Shown here in pieces: positions 32,723-44,101 of a stretch of DNA of 64,000 nucleotides (position 1 is the first letter of the stretch; the number at the start of each line of letters is the position of its first letter). The notes under the pieces were generated by a model. That model was not told the DNA's origin. It was given only the letters and a program-made list of their open reading frames with translations, and searched no databases. The position numbers and the translations under genes are program-made. The stretch lies in NCBI GenBank assembly GCA_021397845.1, contig CM038049.1, forward strand, positions 108,468,877-108,532,876, read 5' to 3'. Source of the DNA: Areca catechu. Lineage: Eukaryota; Streptophyta; Magnoliopsida; Arecales; Arecaceae.

Positions 32723-33397
32723 GAAGTAGCAAATTTCTGTCTAATGGCCGATCAAGAAGAGGTATGCTCTGAAATCGAAAATAAAATATCTTTTGATGAG
32801 CTTCATGAAATTTTTGATGAACTAGTCATAGAATTTCAAAAATTAAAGTCAAAACATAAAGACTTGAAGCAAAATCTGGAACTAGCTAAAACAAACAACA
32901 ACCTTACAAATGAAAATGAATACCTTCTAATACAAAACAAAAAATTAAATGATAAGATTATGGCTCTTGAAAATGAAAAGAATATATTTGAAAAGAAAAG
33001 TAACTTACTTTCAAATGAAAAATTGTCAAGACAAAACAAAGAAATTTTAATGGAAAACAAAAGATATAAGGAGGAAATCGATAAACTAAAGCCTTTTGTT
33101 GAAAAATTTACTTACAGTTCTGAAAAGTTAAATTTACTGTTAAATAACCAAAGAGCAGTATTTAACAAAGCTGGATTAGGATTCAGAACTCATAAGAAAC
33201 AGAAACTCTTTAAAAATTTCTTTGTGCCTGCATCTTCATCAATTACATGCTATACTTATGGTGTTAAAGGACATAAATCTTATATGTGCAATAAAAGAAA
33301 ATTAAGGAACACTAAGAAAGTTTGGGTTCCAAAAGGAACCAATGCCACTAACCAAAAAGGACCCAAGATGGCTTGGGTACCTAAAGTCTCCACTTGA
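32723..33397 (+). pseudogene. C gag C-terminal part: coiled coil and second zinc knuckle
   Basis: Same frame as the preceding gag. A long Lys/Glu/Asn-rich coiled coil (about 32780-33130) is followed by AVFNKAGLGFRTHKKQK and a second knuckle, CYTYGVKGHKSYMC, in which the second Cys is Tyr. In D the first Cys of this knuckle is lost instead. It ends PKVST before a TGA (33395-33397) that is also present in D (51105-51103). Confidence 0.85.
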
Positions 33398-33403
33398 TCT
33401 TTA

Positions 33404-34453
33404 TTGCAGGTATGCCTTGCAACCAACAAGAAAAGAATGTGGTACCTTGATAGCGGTTGCTCAAGGCATATGACAGGAGATGTGGAGCAGTTCTCATCAC
33501 TTACATATCAAAATGGTGGCAATGTAACTTTTGGTGATAATGGAAAGGGCAAAATCATCGGTATTGGTAAAATCCATATCACCCCTACCTCTTATATTGA
33601 TAATGTTTTATATGTTGATGGATTAAAACATAACTTGCTTAGTATTAGTCAATTTTGTGACAAAAATTTTAAAGTTGTTTTTGAATCTTCTTTGTGCATT
33701 GTTTCTAGTCTAGATGACAATGGCATTAAGTTCATCGGTCATAGGCATGGCAATATTTATATGGTTGATCTTGATGATCTCCCTATTCAGAAAGGTCAAT
33801 GTCTAGTGGCAATGGAAGCCAAGATCGATGAAACTAGTTGGCTTTGGCATCGTAGACTAGGACATGCTAGCATGCATTTAATTTCAAAACTTAGCAAAAA
33901 GAATTTAGTAAAAGATTTGCCTAAACTCAATTTTGAAAAAGATAAGATTTGTAGTGCATGTCAACTTGGAAAACAAACAAAATCTTCTTTCAAATCTAAA
34001 GGAGTAATCTCTACATCTAGACCTTTGGAATTGCTTCATATGGACCTCTTTGGGCCTACTAGAACATCTAGTTTGGGAGGTAAGAAGTTTGGTCTAGTCA
34101 TTGTAGATGATTTCTCACGTTTTACTTGGGTCATGTTTTTAGCACATAAAGATGAAACATTTTCTGAATTTATAAGATTTCACAAAAGAGTTTTAAATAA
34201 AAAAGGTGTTTCAGTAATTTCTTTAAGAAGTGATCATGGAACTGAATTTGAAAATGCCGATTTTAATAAATTCTGTATTGAAAATGGAATTAATCATAAT
34301 TTTTCTACACCTAGGATACCTCAACAAAATGGGGTAGTAGAAAGAAAAAATAGAACTCTTGAAGAAATGGCACGCACCATGCTTTGTGAAAATGATTTAC
34401 CTAGATACTTTTGGGCGGAAGCCATAAATATTGCGTGCTATATTTTAAATTGA
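33404..34453 (+). pseudogene. C pol part 1: protease and integrase
   Basis: Same frame as gag, after the TGA. The protease motif is WYLDSGCSRHMTGD. The integrase zinc finger is LWHRRLGHASMH..CSACQLGKQ. The catalytic Asp, Asp and Glu are in HMDLFGP, RSDHGTEF and NGVVERKNRT. The frame is closed at 34451-34453 by TGA where D has CGT/CGA-type Arg (NRVLI), a CpG-type change. Protease matures the particle and integrase inserts the cDNA. Confidence 0.9.
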
Positions 34454-36530
34454 GTTTTAATTCGACCGATTTTAAAGAAAATCCCTTATGAGCTTTGGAA
34501 GGGCAGAAAACCTTCAATCCATTATTTTCATGTTTTTGGATGCCGTTGTTTCATCTTAAACAATGGTAAAGATAATCTAAGTAAATTTGATGCCAAATCA
34601 GATGAGGGAGTCTTTCTAGGCTACTCCACATCTAGTAAGGTATACAGGGTCTTCAACAGAAGGACACTTGTTGTTGAAGAATCCATTCATGTAGTATTTG
34701 ATGAAACTAACCAAAAATCTTCAAGAAAAGAAGATGTACTTTTTGATGAGTTAGGTAACAAGAAAACTGAAGAAATAAACAACAATGAAGGACTTACCAA
34801 GGAACAGAATGATGATCAAAACACTGACGGAGATCAAGCACAAGGTGATGAAGATACATCAACTGTTGATCCTTTACCAAAAGAATGGAGGTATGCTCAT
34901 GGACACCCAAAAGAACTAATTATAGGTGATCCATCTAAAGGTGTAAGTACTCGATCATCTCTTAGAAATACTGTAATTACTTAGCTTTTGTGTCTCAAAT
35001 TGAACCTAAAACTATTGAGGAAGCTGAATGTGATAGTAATTGGATAAATGCTATGCAAGATGAACTTAATCAATTTAAAAGGAACAATGTTTGGACACTG
35101 GTAGATAGGCCTTCAAACACATCAATTATTGGCACAAAATAGGTTTTTTGAAATAAACTTGATGAAAATCGAATAGTAATTAGAAATAAAGCTAGACTAG
35201 TTGCCAAAGGATACAATCAGGAGGAAGGGATAGATTTTGATGAAACCTTTGCTCCTGTGGCTAGACTTAAGGCAATTAGGCTATTGTTGGCTTTTTCCTG
35301 TTTCATGAACTTTAAACTGCATCAGATGGATGTTAAAAGTGCTTTTTAAATGGATTAATTGAAGAAGAAGTTTATGTTGAACAACCCCCTGGTTTTGAAA
35401 TTTTGAATTTCCAAATTATGTTTATAAACTTCATAAAGCCTTATATGGATTAAAACAAGCTCCAAGAGCTTGGTATGAACGTTTAAGCTCCTTTTTGCTG
35501 AAAAATAATTTTACTAGAGGTAATGTAGATAAAACATTATTTTTAAAGAAAAAAAATGATGATCTCTTAGTAGTACAAATCTATGTTGATGATATAATAT
35601 TTGGTGCTACTAATGAATCTCTTTGTCAACATTTTGCAAGTCTAATGCAGGGTGAGTTCGAGATAAGCATGATGGGAGAACTGAATTTCTTCCTCGGACT
35701 CCAGATAAGGCAAACCAAAGAGGGGATCTTCATCAACCAAACAAAATACACAAGAGAAATACTCAAGAAGTTTGGGATGGAGAATACTAAGCCATTAGGT
35801 ACCCCTATGAGCTCCACATGTAGACTTGACAAGGATGAATCAGGTAAGTCAATAGACCAAAAATTATATCGTGGCATGATTGGTTCATTATTATATCTTA
35901 CTGCCAGTAGGCCAGATATCATGTTTAGTGTTTGTATGTGTGCTAGATATCAGTCCAATCCTAAAGAGTCTCATCTTTTGGCTGTTAAACGCATACTTAG
36001 ATATCTATCTGGCATAATTGGAATTGGTTTATGGTACTCTAGAGAATCTTCATTTGATTTAATTCCTTATTCTGATGCTGATTTTGCTGGGTGTAAACTT
36101 GATCGTAAAAGTACTAGTGGAACCTGTCAGTTTCTTGGAGTAAATTTGATCTCCTAGAGTAACAAGAAACAGAACTCAGTTGCTCTATCTATGGCGGAAG
36201 CCGAATATATAGCAGCTGGAAGCTGTTGTGCTCAAATCCTCTGGATCAAACAATAACTCGAAGATTTTGGCATTAAACTAACAAAGACACCCATAAGATG
36301 TGATAATACTAGTGCAATCAACCTATCTAAAAATCCTGTACAACATTCAAGAAGTAAACACATTGAAATAAGACATCATTTCATAAGAGATCATGTATAA
36401 AACTCTAATGTAATTCTTGATTTTGTTTGTACTAATGATCAGTTAGCTGATGTGTTTACAAAGCCTTTGAGTGAGGATAGGTTCTGTTTGATTAGAAGAG
36501 AGTTAGGTGTCATTGATCCATTCTCCTAGG
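34454..36530 (+). pseudogene. C pol part 2: integrase tail, reverse transcriptase, RNase H, frameshifted
   Basis: Integrase C-terminal segments (ILKKIPYELWKGRKPS, HVFGCRCFILNN, DEGVFLGYS) are followed by an acidic linker. A one-base shift near 34980 and several stops hit the first part of reverse transcriptase ([20 protein letters not shown]). An open stretch from 35495 to 36157 has the active site IYVDDIIFG (35579-35605), LGLQIRQTKEGIF, SLLYLTASRPDIMF and RNase H (PYSDADFAGCKLDRKSTSG). After a stop, ALSMAEAEYIAAGSCC and [13 protein letters not shown] follow, ending FTKPLSEDRF and IRRELGVIDPFS. The order integrase-reverse transcriptase proves Ty1/copia. Confidence 0.9.
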
Positions 36531-37460
36531 ACTCTCTTAGTATCATTTTACCTAAGTCCTAAAGCTCAAAACCTATTATTTAAAACCCCAAGAAATTTGT
36601 CAAAATTTTTCCTATTTTTTTCCGGAATTTCTCGAATTTTCTTGGCCAAGTGTCGACACTTGGAAAGTGTCAAGTGTCGACACCTGACCAAGTGTCGACA
36701 CTTGATAAATCCAAAGTGTCGACACTTGTGAATCTGAACTGTTTTAAACAGACCGAAAGATGGATTTTTTTTAAACTTCTTCCCCCCAGATTTCTTGGAA
36801 CAGTGGTCCCCCCTGTCCAAATCCGTCTTTTCACCCCTCAATCCTTCACAAATCAGGTATTTTCCCTCTCTAATTTTGTTTTTATTTTTCTATGTTATTA
36901 ATTTTATTGTTTTCAAACCAAACGATCATGTTTTAGGTTTTCTGAACATTTTTCTTGAATCTAACCGGATTTTTGCATGTTTTAGTAAATTTCTAAAACT
37001 CCATTTGAGGGAATCATGTTTTAGATTTGTTTTTCTCGGATTTCCCTCATCTTTTGGGCATTTTTCAACCCTTTTTCAGAAAAATCACTGTTTCATCAAT
37101 TTTGGGCAAAATAAATTGGGTTTTTATCTAATTTAAGCATACTAAATCCATTTAATGATGATTTAGAAAGGTTTTTAGTAATACATTTGCAACTTTTTCG
37201 CCTATTTGCAAAAACCCTAAGTGATTAAAACCCAAATCCCATGGTTTTTAATTTTTAGACCTTACAAAAATAACTTTTTTTTGGGATTCAAATGTGTTCC
37301 ACCTAACAAAATTTTTTTTTACAAATTTTGCTCAAAAATTTTGTCATTTGATCAAAATTTATTGATTCTGGTTTTCGAAACCTATCTGAACTCTAATCTC
37401 AACCTATGGCCAGTCCTTTGTTCTAAACCCTTCTTCATTCGTCCTGGTCAGTTGGCTGAT
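36531..37460 (+). other. C spacer between pol and the env-position ORF
   Basis: About 930 bases, AT-rich, no coding frame of substance. It contains four palindromic GTCGAC motifs (36648-36728) and a pyrimidine-rich stretch up to 37450. D has the same spacer with the same four motifs, so the cluster here predates the split of C and D. Confidence 0.75.
36648..36728. repeat. Palindrome cluster in the C spacer (four motifs)
   Basis: Four copies of AAGTGTCGACACTT or ACACCTG variants in 81 bases, between pol and the third ORF. Confidence 0.88.
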
Positions 37461-39045
37461 ATGGGTCCTATGAAGAGACTTGCAGTTAAGGCGAGGCCTA
37501 GTCAGGGTACTGAGAGGAGGTCGAAGGCTAGATTTGATCCCGCACAGCAGAGCAGTACAGCCACTCCGAGCTCCCCCTGTAGAGAGGATGGCAGGGAAGT
37601 CTGTAGCTTCAGGGAGGAGAGTTGATCTACAGTGTTTCGACAGGCACCACTTTGGCATTAGGGAGATACTCACAGATGCAGGACTAGTACCCTTCTGCAC
37701 CATGCAGGAGAGATACTATCCTCACCTGGTGAGGGAGTTCTACGGTGCACTGGACTGTCGACGACTTTTATGGACGACATCCATTAGGGGTACACAGATT
37801 TCTTTGACTGATGAGCTGCTGAGCCGAGTATGGGAGATACCATAGAGAGGAGTCTGTGCATTTTCTATTGATGATAGAGAGGCGGCTTTCAGATGAATCC
37901 TTGAGCGAGAGGATGTTCGCGGTATCTCAGTGGTTACCGCGAACTAGTTATCTTTAGAGATGCGACTGCTGCACCACATTACTGCACGGATCCTTCTACC
38001 GAAGACTGGCAGATTCGATTTCATCACCGAGAGAGAGCTGATGTTGATGACCAGTCTGATCGAGAGGAGACAGATTGATATACCCGCCTTGATGCTATCA
38101 CAGATGCATGATGCTGCCACTCAGCGCCGACACTGTTTGCCATACGGGATGGCACTGACCCGTCTTTTCAGAGCTTGTGGAGTATCATTGGAGGGGGAGA
38201 TCCCCAAAGAGATACTACACACAGATGTATATGATGAGAGGTCACTACACCGGATTGGATTCAGGATGGTTGGAGGTCGATGGGTTCGGAGAGAGTCTGG
38301 CCAGGAGCCAGATGAGGAGGATGAGATTCGAGAGGCTAAGGCTGGACCATCTGAGCCAGCAGTTCTTCCTCCAGTAGATATGCCATCGACACAGGCAGAG
38401 CCCCTGTCGCCTGATGCTTCAGCTCCTCCACCTCCATCTACCGGATTATCTTTTGAGGAGCATGCCAGAGCACAGTTCTCACAGATCAGAGGTGAGGTGA
38501 CTCAGCTGCATAGCGAGGTCGAGCTTCTACAAGCACAGACTACCTCGAAGCATGCTGAGATTCGCAGATCCATGGAGGAGGGATTTACACGCCTTGAGAG
38601 TCTACTGGGATCACTTATACCTCCTGCTGCACCTGCACTTGCTCAATCTGATGATGATTATGATGATGATGATGATGATGGCAGCGATCATCAGAGCGAC
38701 CATGCTGATTTTGCTGACGGCGATGATCAGGATGTTGAACGAGCCATTGAGGTAGTGGGCACTGACAGCGACATTATAGGCGGAGCCGATGCTTATGAGG
38801 TGGTCAGTCGAGATCCTCTTACTACACCTGCTCCTTCTACTGCACTGGTTGACTTCGTTCTGGATCCTGTTGAGCCAGCTGATCGTCTTTCACCTCCTTC
38901 TACCAGATCTTCTAGGGTTATACCCGCTTTTGGTCCTGCCGACCGTACCAGGAGTCTTAGAGCTTTAGCACCTCCTAGGGCTTTAGCCACCATATCTAGG
39001 ATTAGTTTTCCTTTCAGTCTTGATGTTCCATCTGATGAGGATTAG
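37461..39045 (+). pseudogene. C env-position ORF (plant transposon protein-like)
   Basis: It starts MGPMKRLAVKARPSQ at 37461, shifts frame near 37560, and has stops at 37843-37845 and near 37894. The last part is open from 37960 (361 aa). Visible parts: GKSVASGRRVDLQCFD near the start; LLHHITARILLPKTGRFDF and RHCLPYGMALTRLF in the middle; a proline-rich hinge; a helical segment likely to form a coiled coil (RGEVTQLHSEVELLQAQ, HAEIRRSMEEGFTRLESL); an acidic run with seven Asp; and the end LDVPSDED. The D copy has the same architecture. No signal peptide or membrane helix is obvious, so 'envelope' describes position only. The central region resembles the putative plant transposon protein family. 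Confidence 0.75.
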
Positions 39046-39663
39046 CCTCACAGATATCTAATTCAGATCTTATTTTGTATGTTTGATACTTAACTGACTC
39101 TATTTATATATGTATGTTTCAGCTCTTTTGTACTGAAAATTTATCTCATATATATATGTGTTTCTGTTCAGTACCTTGTTATCTTGAAAATCTTGTGCTT
39201 CAGTTTATCATTCTTTAGCTCTGATACTCGTTATAATGATATATTTTAACTCTGATATTCTTTGATATTAGCATAATTTCAGCTCTGATATTTGTTTCTC
39301 TACTCTCTTTTTGTATCCTTGCAAATTGTGAGGGGGAGGTTATTCCCTTTTCTTATAATTGACAAAAAGGGGGAGAACAAGTAAAGATTTTAATTTGATT
39401 GAGAACAAGTATTTGATTTTATGAAGAACAAGAATATTGATTTTTATTGAGAAAAAGGTGTATTATATTGATTTCACCTTGCAAGAATCTTTGAAGTTAA
39501 CCTTAATAAGAAGTATCTAATTAAGGGGGAGATTGTTTCCTCCTATCTATAAAGTTGTTGCCTCTACTGTGACTCAAATTCATATCTATAAATTAAATGG
39601 TTAAAGTATGAACTATATTGTCTCTTTTTCTCAAGGTTTTGTCATCATCAAAAAGGGGGAGAT
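39046..39663 (+). other. C 3' untranslated region and polypurine tract
   Basis: AT-rich, with purine stretches at GTGAGGGGGAGG (near 39329), AAAAAGGGGGAGAAC (near 39364) and TTAAGGGGGAGATTG (near 39523). The true polypurine tract, AAAAAGGGGGAGAT, is at 39650-39663, touching the 3' LTR. Several tract-like copies may serve extra plus-strand initiation. Confidence 0.8.
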
Positions 39664-41133
39664 TGTTGGCTCCACCCAGTGATTTTGATGAATAACAAAA
39701 CATTGAGTACATATTGTATTCTAATGAGGATTTCAAGTTATGAGTTTTCAGGAAGAAAGCACCTCAAAATTCCAAAAACTTATGGTGTAGGAACGCAATG
39801 GCACGGAGCAATTCTCACATATCCGGACATTCTCTTCATTGAAAAAGGGCTTATAATTGCTTAACTATTATGTGTTTATGCATTCATGAACTTTATTTTT
39901 GATTTCGAGGCTTTTACACTTGAATCTGGATGTTTTCAGTCTCAAGTGTCGACACCTGGACAGTCAAGTGTCGACACTTCAGCATTTGGCACGGACAAAA
40001 ATCCTTGGCACGCCAAGTGTCGACACCTATATTCAAGTGTCGACACAAAGTGTTGACACTTAGGTTCCAAGTGTCGACTCAAGGCCTGAGATTTTTGAAA
40101 ATACAGAACTTTGTTGTTTCAAGGATTTTTGTATCAAGTGTCGACACCTGTGCATCAAGTGTCGACACTTGAATGTTCGAGTGTCGACTCCCAGAAATCA
40201 AGTGTCGACACCTGATAGCCAAGTGTCGACACCTGATAGCCAAGTGTCGACACTTACAGCCTGACAACTCTAACGGATCTATTTTTCTGGCTTGCAGAAA
40301 GTGGTTTTCAAGCTTCAAACGGCTATTTCCAATGCTCCAACGGTCACAAACCATTTTTAGAAGGTTTTTGGTGTATTTAATCTCCACCAACCTCATTTTA
40401 AAAGAAGAGAAGTGAAGAAAAGAAAAGAAAAAGAAGAGAGAAGTCTATTCAAGAGCATTCAAGTCCACTCAAAAGCCAAAAAGCCAATATTCTCTCCAAA
40501 CTTCAAATCAAAAGCCTCTTCTAGCTTGATTCCACTGAAAAAGCCTACTAGCTCAACTTTACTACATTCCAAAAAGGAGGCAACTTGAAGAAGAGTGAAG
40601 TCAAAGCATCCTTTGGGCTTCAAAGATTCCAATCTACTCTTGAAGAGAGTTTGTTGTAGCTTTAAATTTCATATCTGTTTTATTATGCTTTGACCTTGCT
40701 TTCAAGGGTGTCTTGAAAGAAGGTTATTTGGGTTGTTGGTGAGCCAAAGTGTTAAAACCAACTAGGGTTAACTTGTGAGCCCGAAGACAAAACAAGTATT
40801 TAGGTTTGTTGGTGAGCCTAGGTGATAAAACCAACTTAGGTTTTGACTTGTGAGCCTTGTGAAAAACAAGTCAACTGTAATCTGGTGTGGATTATAGTGG
40901 AATTCCCAAGGGTGGCTTGGGAAGTGGATGTAGGTGCTAGGTTTGCACCGAACCACTATAAACCTTGTGTTTGTGTGTGATTGCTCTTTTCCTCTCATAT
41001 TCTTTAATTAATTGCTATCATCTTGCATCTAATTTATTATTGCTCACAAGCACCACTAGACCTTCACTTTATTGTGTTAAGTTTTTTAAAGACCCAATTC
41101 ACCCCCCCTCTTGGGCTCCATTTCTAGGCAACA
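39664..41133 (+). repeat. C 3' LTR (1470 bp)
   Basis: TGTTGGCTCC to TTTCTAGGCAACA, followed by CATAC. It matches 30172-31642 with roughly 30 differences, concentrated in and around the palindrome cluster (39944-40256). Confidence 0.95.
39944..40256. repeat. Palindrome cluster in the C 3' LTR (12 motifs)
   Basis: The same 12 positions as in the 5' LTR. Where the two LTRs differ, this copy more often keeps the intact GTCGAC centre. Confidence 0.88.
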
Positions 41134-41138
41134 CATAC

Positions 41139-41578
41139 CTTGACTGATTGTAACATTGGGATATCATTCCCAATGAGAAGTATGTCATCCACATACAGAA
41201 CCAAGAAAACTATGGCACTCCCACTAGTCTTCTTGTACACACAAGGTTCATCCTCATTTTTGATAAAGTCAAACTCTTTAACTGTCTTATCAAATCGAAT
41301 GTTCCAACTCCTGGATGCTTGCTTTAATCCATAAATGGATTTCTTCAGCCTATATACCTGATTAGGTTTAGTCTCCAAGACAAAACCTTCTGGCTGTGAC
41401 ATGTAGACCTCTTCCTCAAGGAAACCATTAAGGAATGCGATTTTCACATCCATCTACCAGATTTCATAATCATGATATGCTGCTATAGCAAGCATGATCT
41501 GAATAGATTTGAGCATAGCAACAGGAGAAAATGTTTCATCATAATCTATTCCCTGTTTTTGTCTGAAACCCTTAGCCA
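41139..41578 (-). pseudogene. B reverse transcriptase N-terminal part
   Basis: The minus-strand frame 41453-41124 carries [37 protein letters not shown] and the active site [12 protein letters not shown]. The preceding bases to 41578 encode VAKGFRQKQGIDYDETFSPV with one stop before MDVK. The gene is cut at 41138 by C and continues at 30166. A frameshift separates it from the integrase frame. Confidence 0.88.
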
Positions 41579-43576
41579 CTAATCTTGCTTTATAAGTTTT
41601 GACTTGGCCATCTGCCACAATCTTTTTCTTATAAACCCATTTGCATCAAATAGGGTTAACACCCTCTGGTGCATCAACCAAAGTCCACACTTGGTTGATA
41701 TACATGGAGTCCATTTCGGATCCAGCCATCTATCTGAGTCCCTACTCATGACAGCATCCGTAGAGGTCAGACGCTCATCATTTTCAATGATCCGAGCTTC
41801 ATTATTCTCAATAATGAACCCATACCTCTCAGGTGCATGACGCACCCTATCAGACCTACGGATAGGAGTAGTGTGTTCTGGTTCTATACTAACTATGTTA
41901 TCATTTGGTTGAGATGTATCTATTTGTTGAACTACTTTAAGTTCAATATTTCTCCCACAGCCCTTTTGTAGGATGAACTCTTTCTCCATGAAAGTGGCAT
42001 GCCTACTGACAAAAACTTTTTGTTCAGTAGGGTGGTAGAACAGATATCCTATACTATCTTTAGAATATCCTACAAATAGATATTTATCTGCTCTAGCATC
42101 CAGCTTATGTCCAAAATTTCTTTTGACATAGGCTAGACATCCCCATATCTTAAGATACTTAAGATTGGGTTTCTTACCCCTCCATATCTCATATAGAGTG
42201 CTAAAGACAGATTTAGATGGTACTCTATTTAAGATATTAGCCACGGTTTCCAAGGCATATCCCCAGAAGGAAATAGGTAACTCTATGAAGCACATCATGG
42301 ACCGTACCATATCTAATAAGGTACGATTCCTCCTTTCAGCAACACCATTTAATTGTGGTGTGTAAGGAGGGGCCCATTCAGAGATAATCCCCTTTTCTTC
42401 AAGGTGATCGAGAAACTCGATGGATAAGTATTCACCTCCTTGATATGATCGAAAGAATTTAATACATTTCCCCATTTATTTCTCTACCATACTTTGATAC
42501 TCTAAAAATTTATCAAAGGCTTCGGACTTATGTTTCATAAGATACACAAATCCGTACCTTGAAAAATCATCAGTAAATGTGATGAAATAAGAGTATCCAC
42601 CCTTGGCCTGAGTTGTCATAGGCCCACATACATCTGTATGTATGAGTCCTAATAACTCAGTTGTCCTTTCTCTATATCCACTAAATGGAGTCTTGGTTAT
42701 TTTACCCATGAGACATGATTTACAAGTTCCTAATGATTCAGAATCATAAGGATTAAGGAAATTTTCCTTGTATAACTTGCTAATCCTAGTCTCACTAATA
42801 TGTCCAAGCCGACAGTGCCAGAGTAAAGTATTGTTTACATCATCTCTCTTTCGTTTGTTACTTACATGAAGTATATTGTCATTAGTTGATAGAGTTAAAA
42901 GACCATTGCAAAATACGCCACAACATATAATTTCATTAGAAAAGCTGATTGAGCAACCATTGCTCATTACATTTATAGTATAGCCTTGTCTAAGTAACAA
43001 GGGTACAGATATGATATTTCTAATGACCTTAGGCATATAGTAACAATCTCTTAGCACTAAGATCTTCCCCGAAGGTAACTTCAAGATATAAGTCCCTACG
43101 GCCTCTGCTTGGATGGACTCTCCTCCAGCACCGTAGAGCTCGAAGTCTCCTTCCTTCAACGCTCTAAGCCTCTGCAGCCCCTGCAATGATTTGCAGATAT
43201 TATGACCACAGGTGGTAACCAATACCCAAGTATTTGAAATGGAAGAATCCAATGACAAAATAGTATGAACTTCTTTCATACCTTTTGGTGCATCCGATGC
43301 ACCAGGCTTCACACCTGTAAGGTAAGCCTTGCAGTTCCTCTTCCAATGACCCGGCTTGACACAGTAAAAGCAGGTCATCTGTCCGGAGGCCTTCTTTCCT
43401 TTCTTCTTCTTGATGCCCCTTTTTGGGTTCAATCTTTTCTTGGAACCCTTTTTGCCTGACTTCTTCTTGTTGATCCCATCCACAAGAAGAAGTGGAGCCT
43501 TATTTTTCTTTAAATGTCTCTCTGCTGTTTGTAACATGTTTAACAGCTCAGGCAAGGAAGTGTTAAGTTTGTTCAT
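41579..43576 (-). pseudogene. B gag zinc knuckle, protease, integrase
   Basis: One frame with a stop at 42478-42476. In order: a Lys-rich region; a zinc knuckle (CFYCVKPGHWKRNC); a protease region where the usual Asp-Thr/Ser-Gly has become VTT (WVLVTTCGHNICKSLQ); the integrase finger (LLWHCRLGHISE..CKSCLMGK); and the core with HTDVCGP and NGVAERRNRT. The middle catalytic Asp is replaced (RSYQGGEY). A C-terminal region with WGCLAYVKRNFGHKLD and YLFVGYSKDSIGY and an acidic linker (IIENNEARIIEND) follows. With active-site losses in protease and integrase this copy could not move itself now. Confidence 0.9.
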
Positions 43577-44101
43577 ATGATAATTAAGAACAAACTGTGA
43601 AAATGACTTCGGGAGTGACTACAAGATCAAATCCTGATTCAACTCCCCATCCATAACAAAACCCAATTGACCTAATCGAGTGATCAGGTCAATAACCATC
43701 AGTACGTGGTCTTGTACGAATGTACCTTCTATCTTTCTCGCATGGAACAACTGCTTAGATATCTCATATCTAGCAGTTCGACTATGTTCTCCATATAGCT
43801 CTTTTAGATTGAGAAGTATGGAGTTAGTGTCCATGCTATCATGTTGCCTCTGCAACTCATTGGTCATAGAGGCAAGCATGATACATTTGACAATGAGTGA
43901 GTCATTTTGCCACATCTTGTATGTGGTCTTTTCCTCTTACGAGGCATCTTTCCCTAAAGGTTCCAAGGTAGGGTTATCAAGAATGTAAGAAAGTTTTTCC
44001 TGGCTGAGTACTATCCTTAGGTTTCTCAACCAGTCAACATAGTTCGGTCCAGTCAATTTATTGGCATCAAGTATACTATGGAGTGAGAGTGAAGAGGCCA
44101 T
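43577..44101 (-). pseudogene. B gag N-terminal part
   Basis: MASSLSLHSILDANKLTG starts at 44101 on the minus strand. NYVDWLRNLRIVLSQEKLSY, KCIMLASMTNELQRQHD, ISKQLFHARKIEGTFVQDHV and LITRLGQLGFVMDGELNQD follow. In-frame stops lie near 43937 and at 43618-43616, but the frame is otherwise continuous with the next part. It is a standard copia gag. Confidence 0.88.

Larger units (their letters stand above)
30172..41133 (+). mobile_element. C: complete SIRE-like Ty1/copia element (10.96 kb)
   Basis: The LTRs at 30172-31642 and 39664-41133, a PBS, a polypurine tract and CATAC duplications give a complete element, inserted in the reverse transcriptase of B. Order: gag, protease, integrase, reverse transcriptase, RNase H, spacer with palindromes, env-position ORF. 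I count roughly 30 differences between the LTRs, many at CpG sites, so it is young but older than N1. Gag is broken by one stop, pol by a nonsense codon and several frameshifts, and the env-position ORF by a frameshift and stops, so this copy is no longer autonomous. Confidence 0.95.

Noticed and set aside
36566..36841. Frames reading KCRHL or VSTLD repeats (also at 30588-30905, 40079-40406, 53681-54052) as repeat proteins
   Set aside because: They are translations of the palindromic GTCGAC motif in arbitrary frames, open on both strands, and move with the LTR.
30453..40256. Palindrome clusters as a CRISPR array
   Set aside because: Spacing is irregular, the gaps are not unique spacers of constant length, there are no cas genes, and the sequence is a plant retrotransposon LTR.
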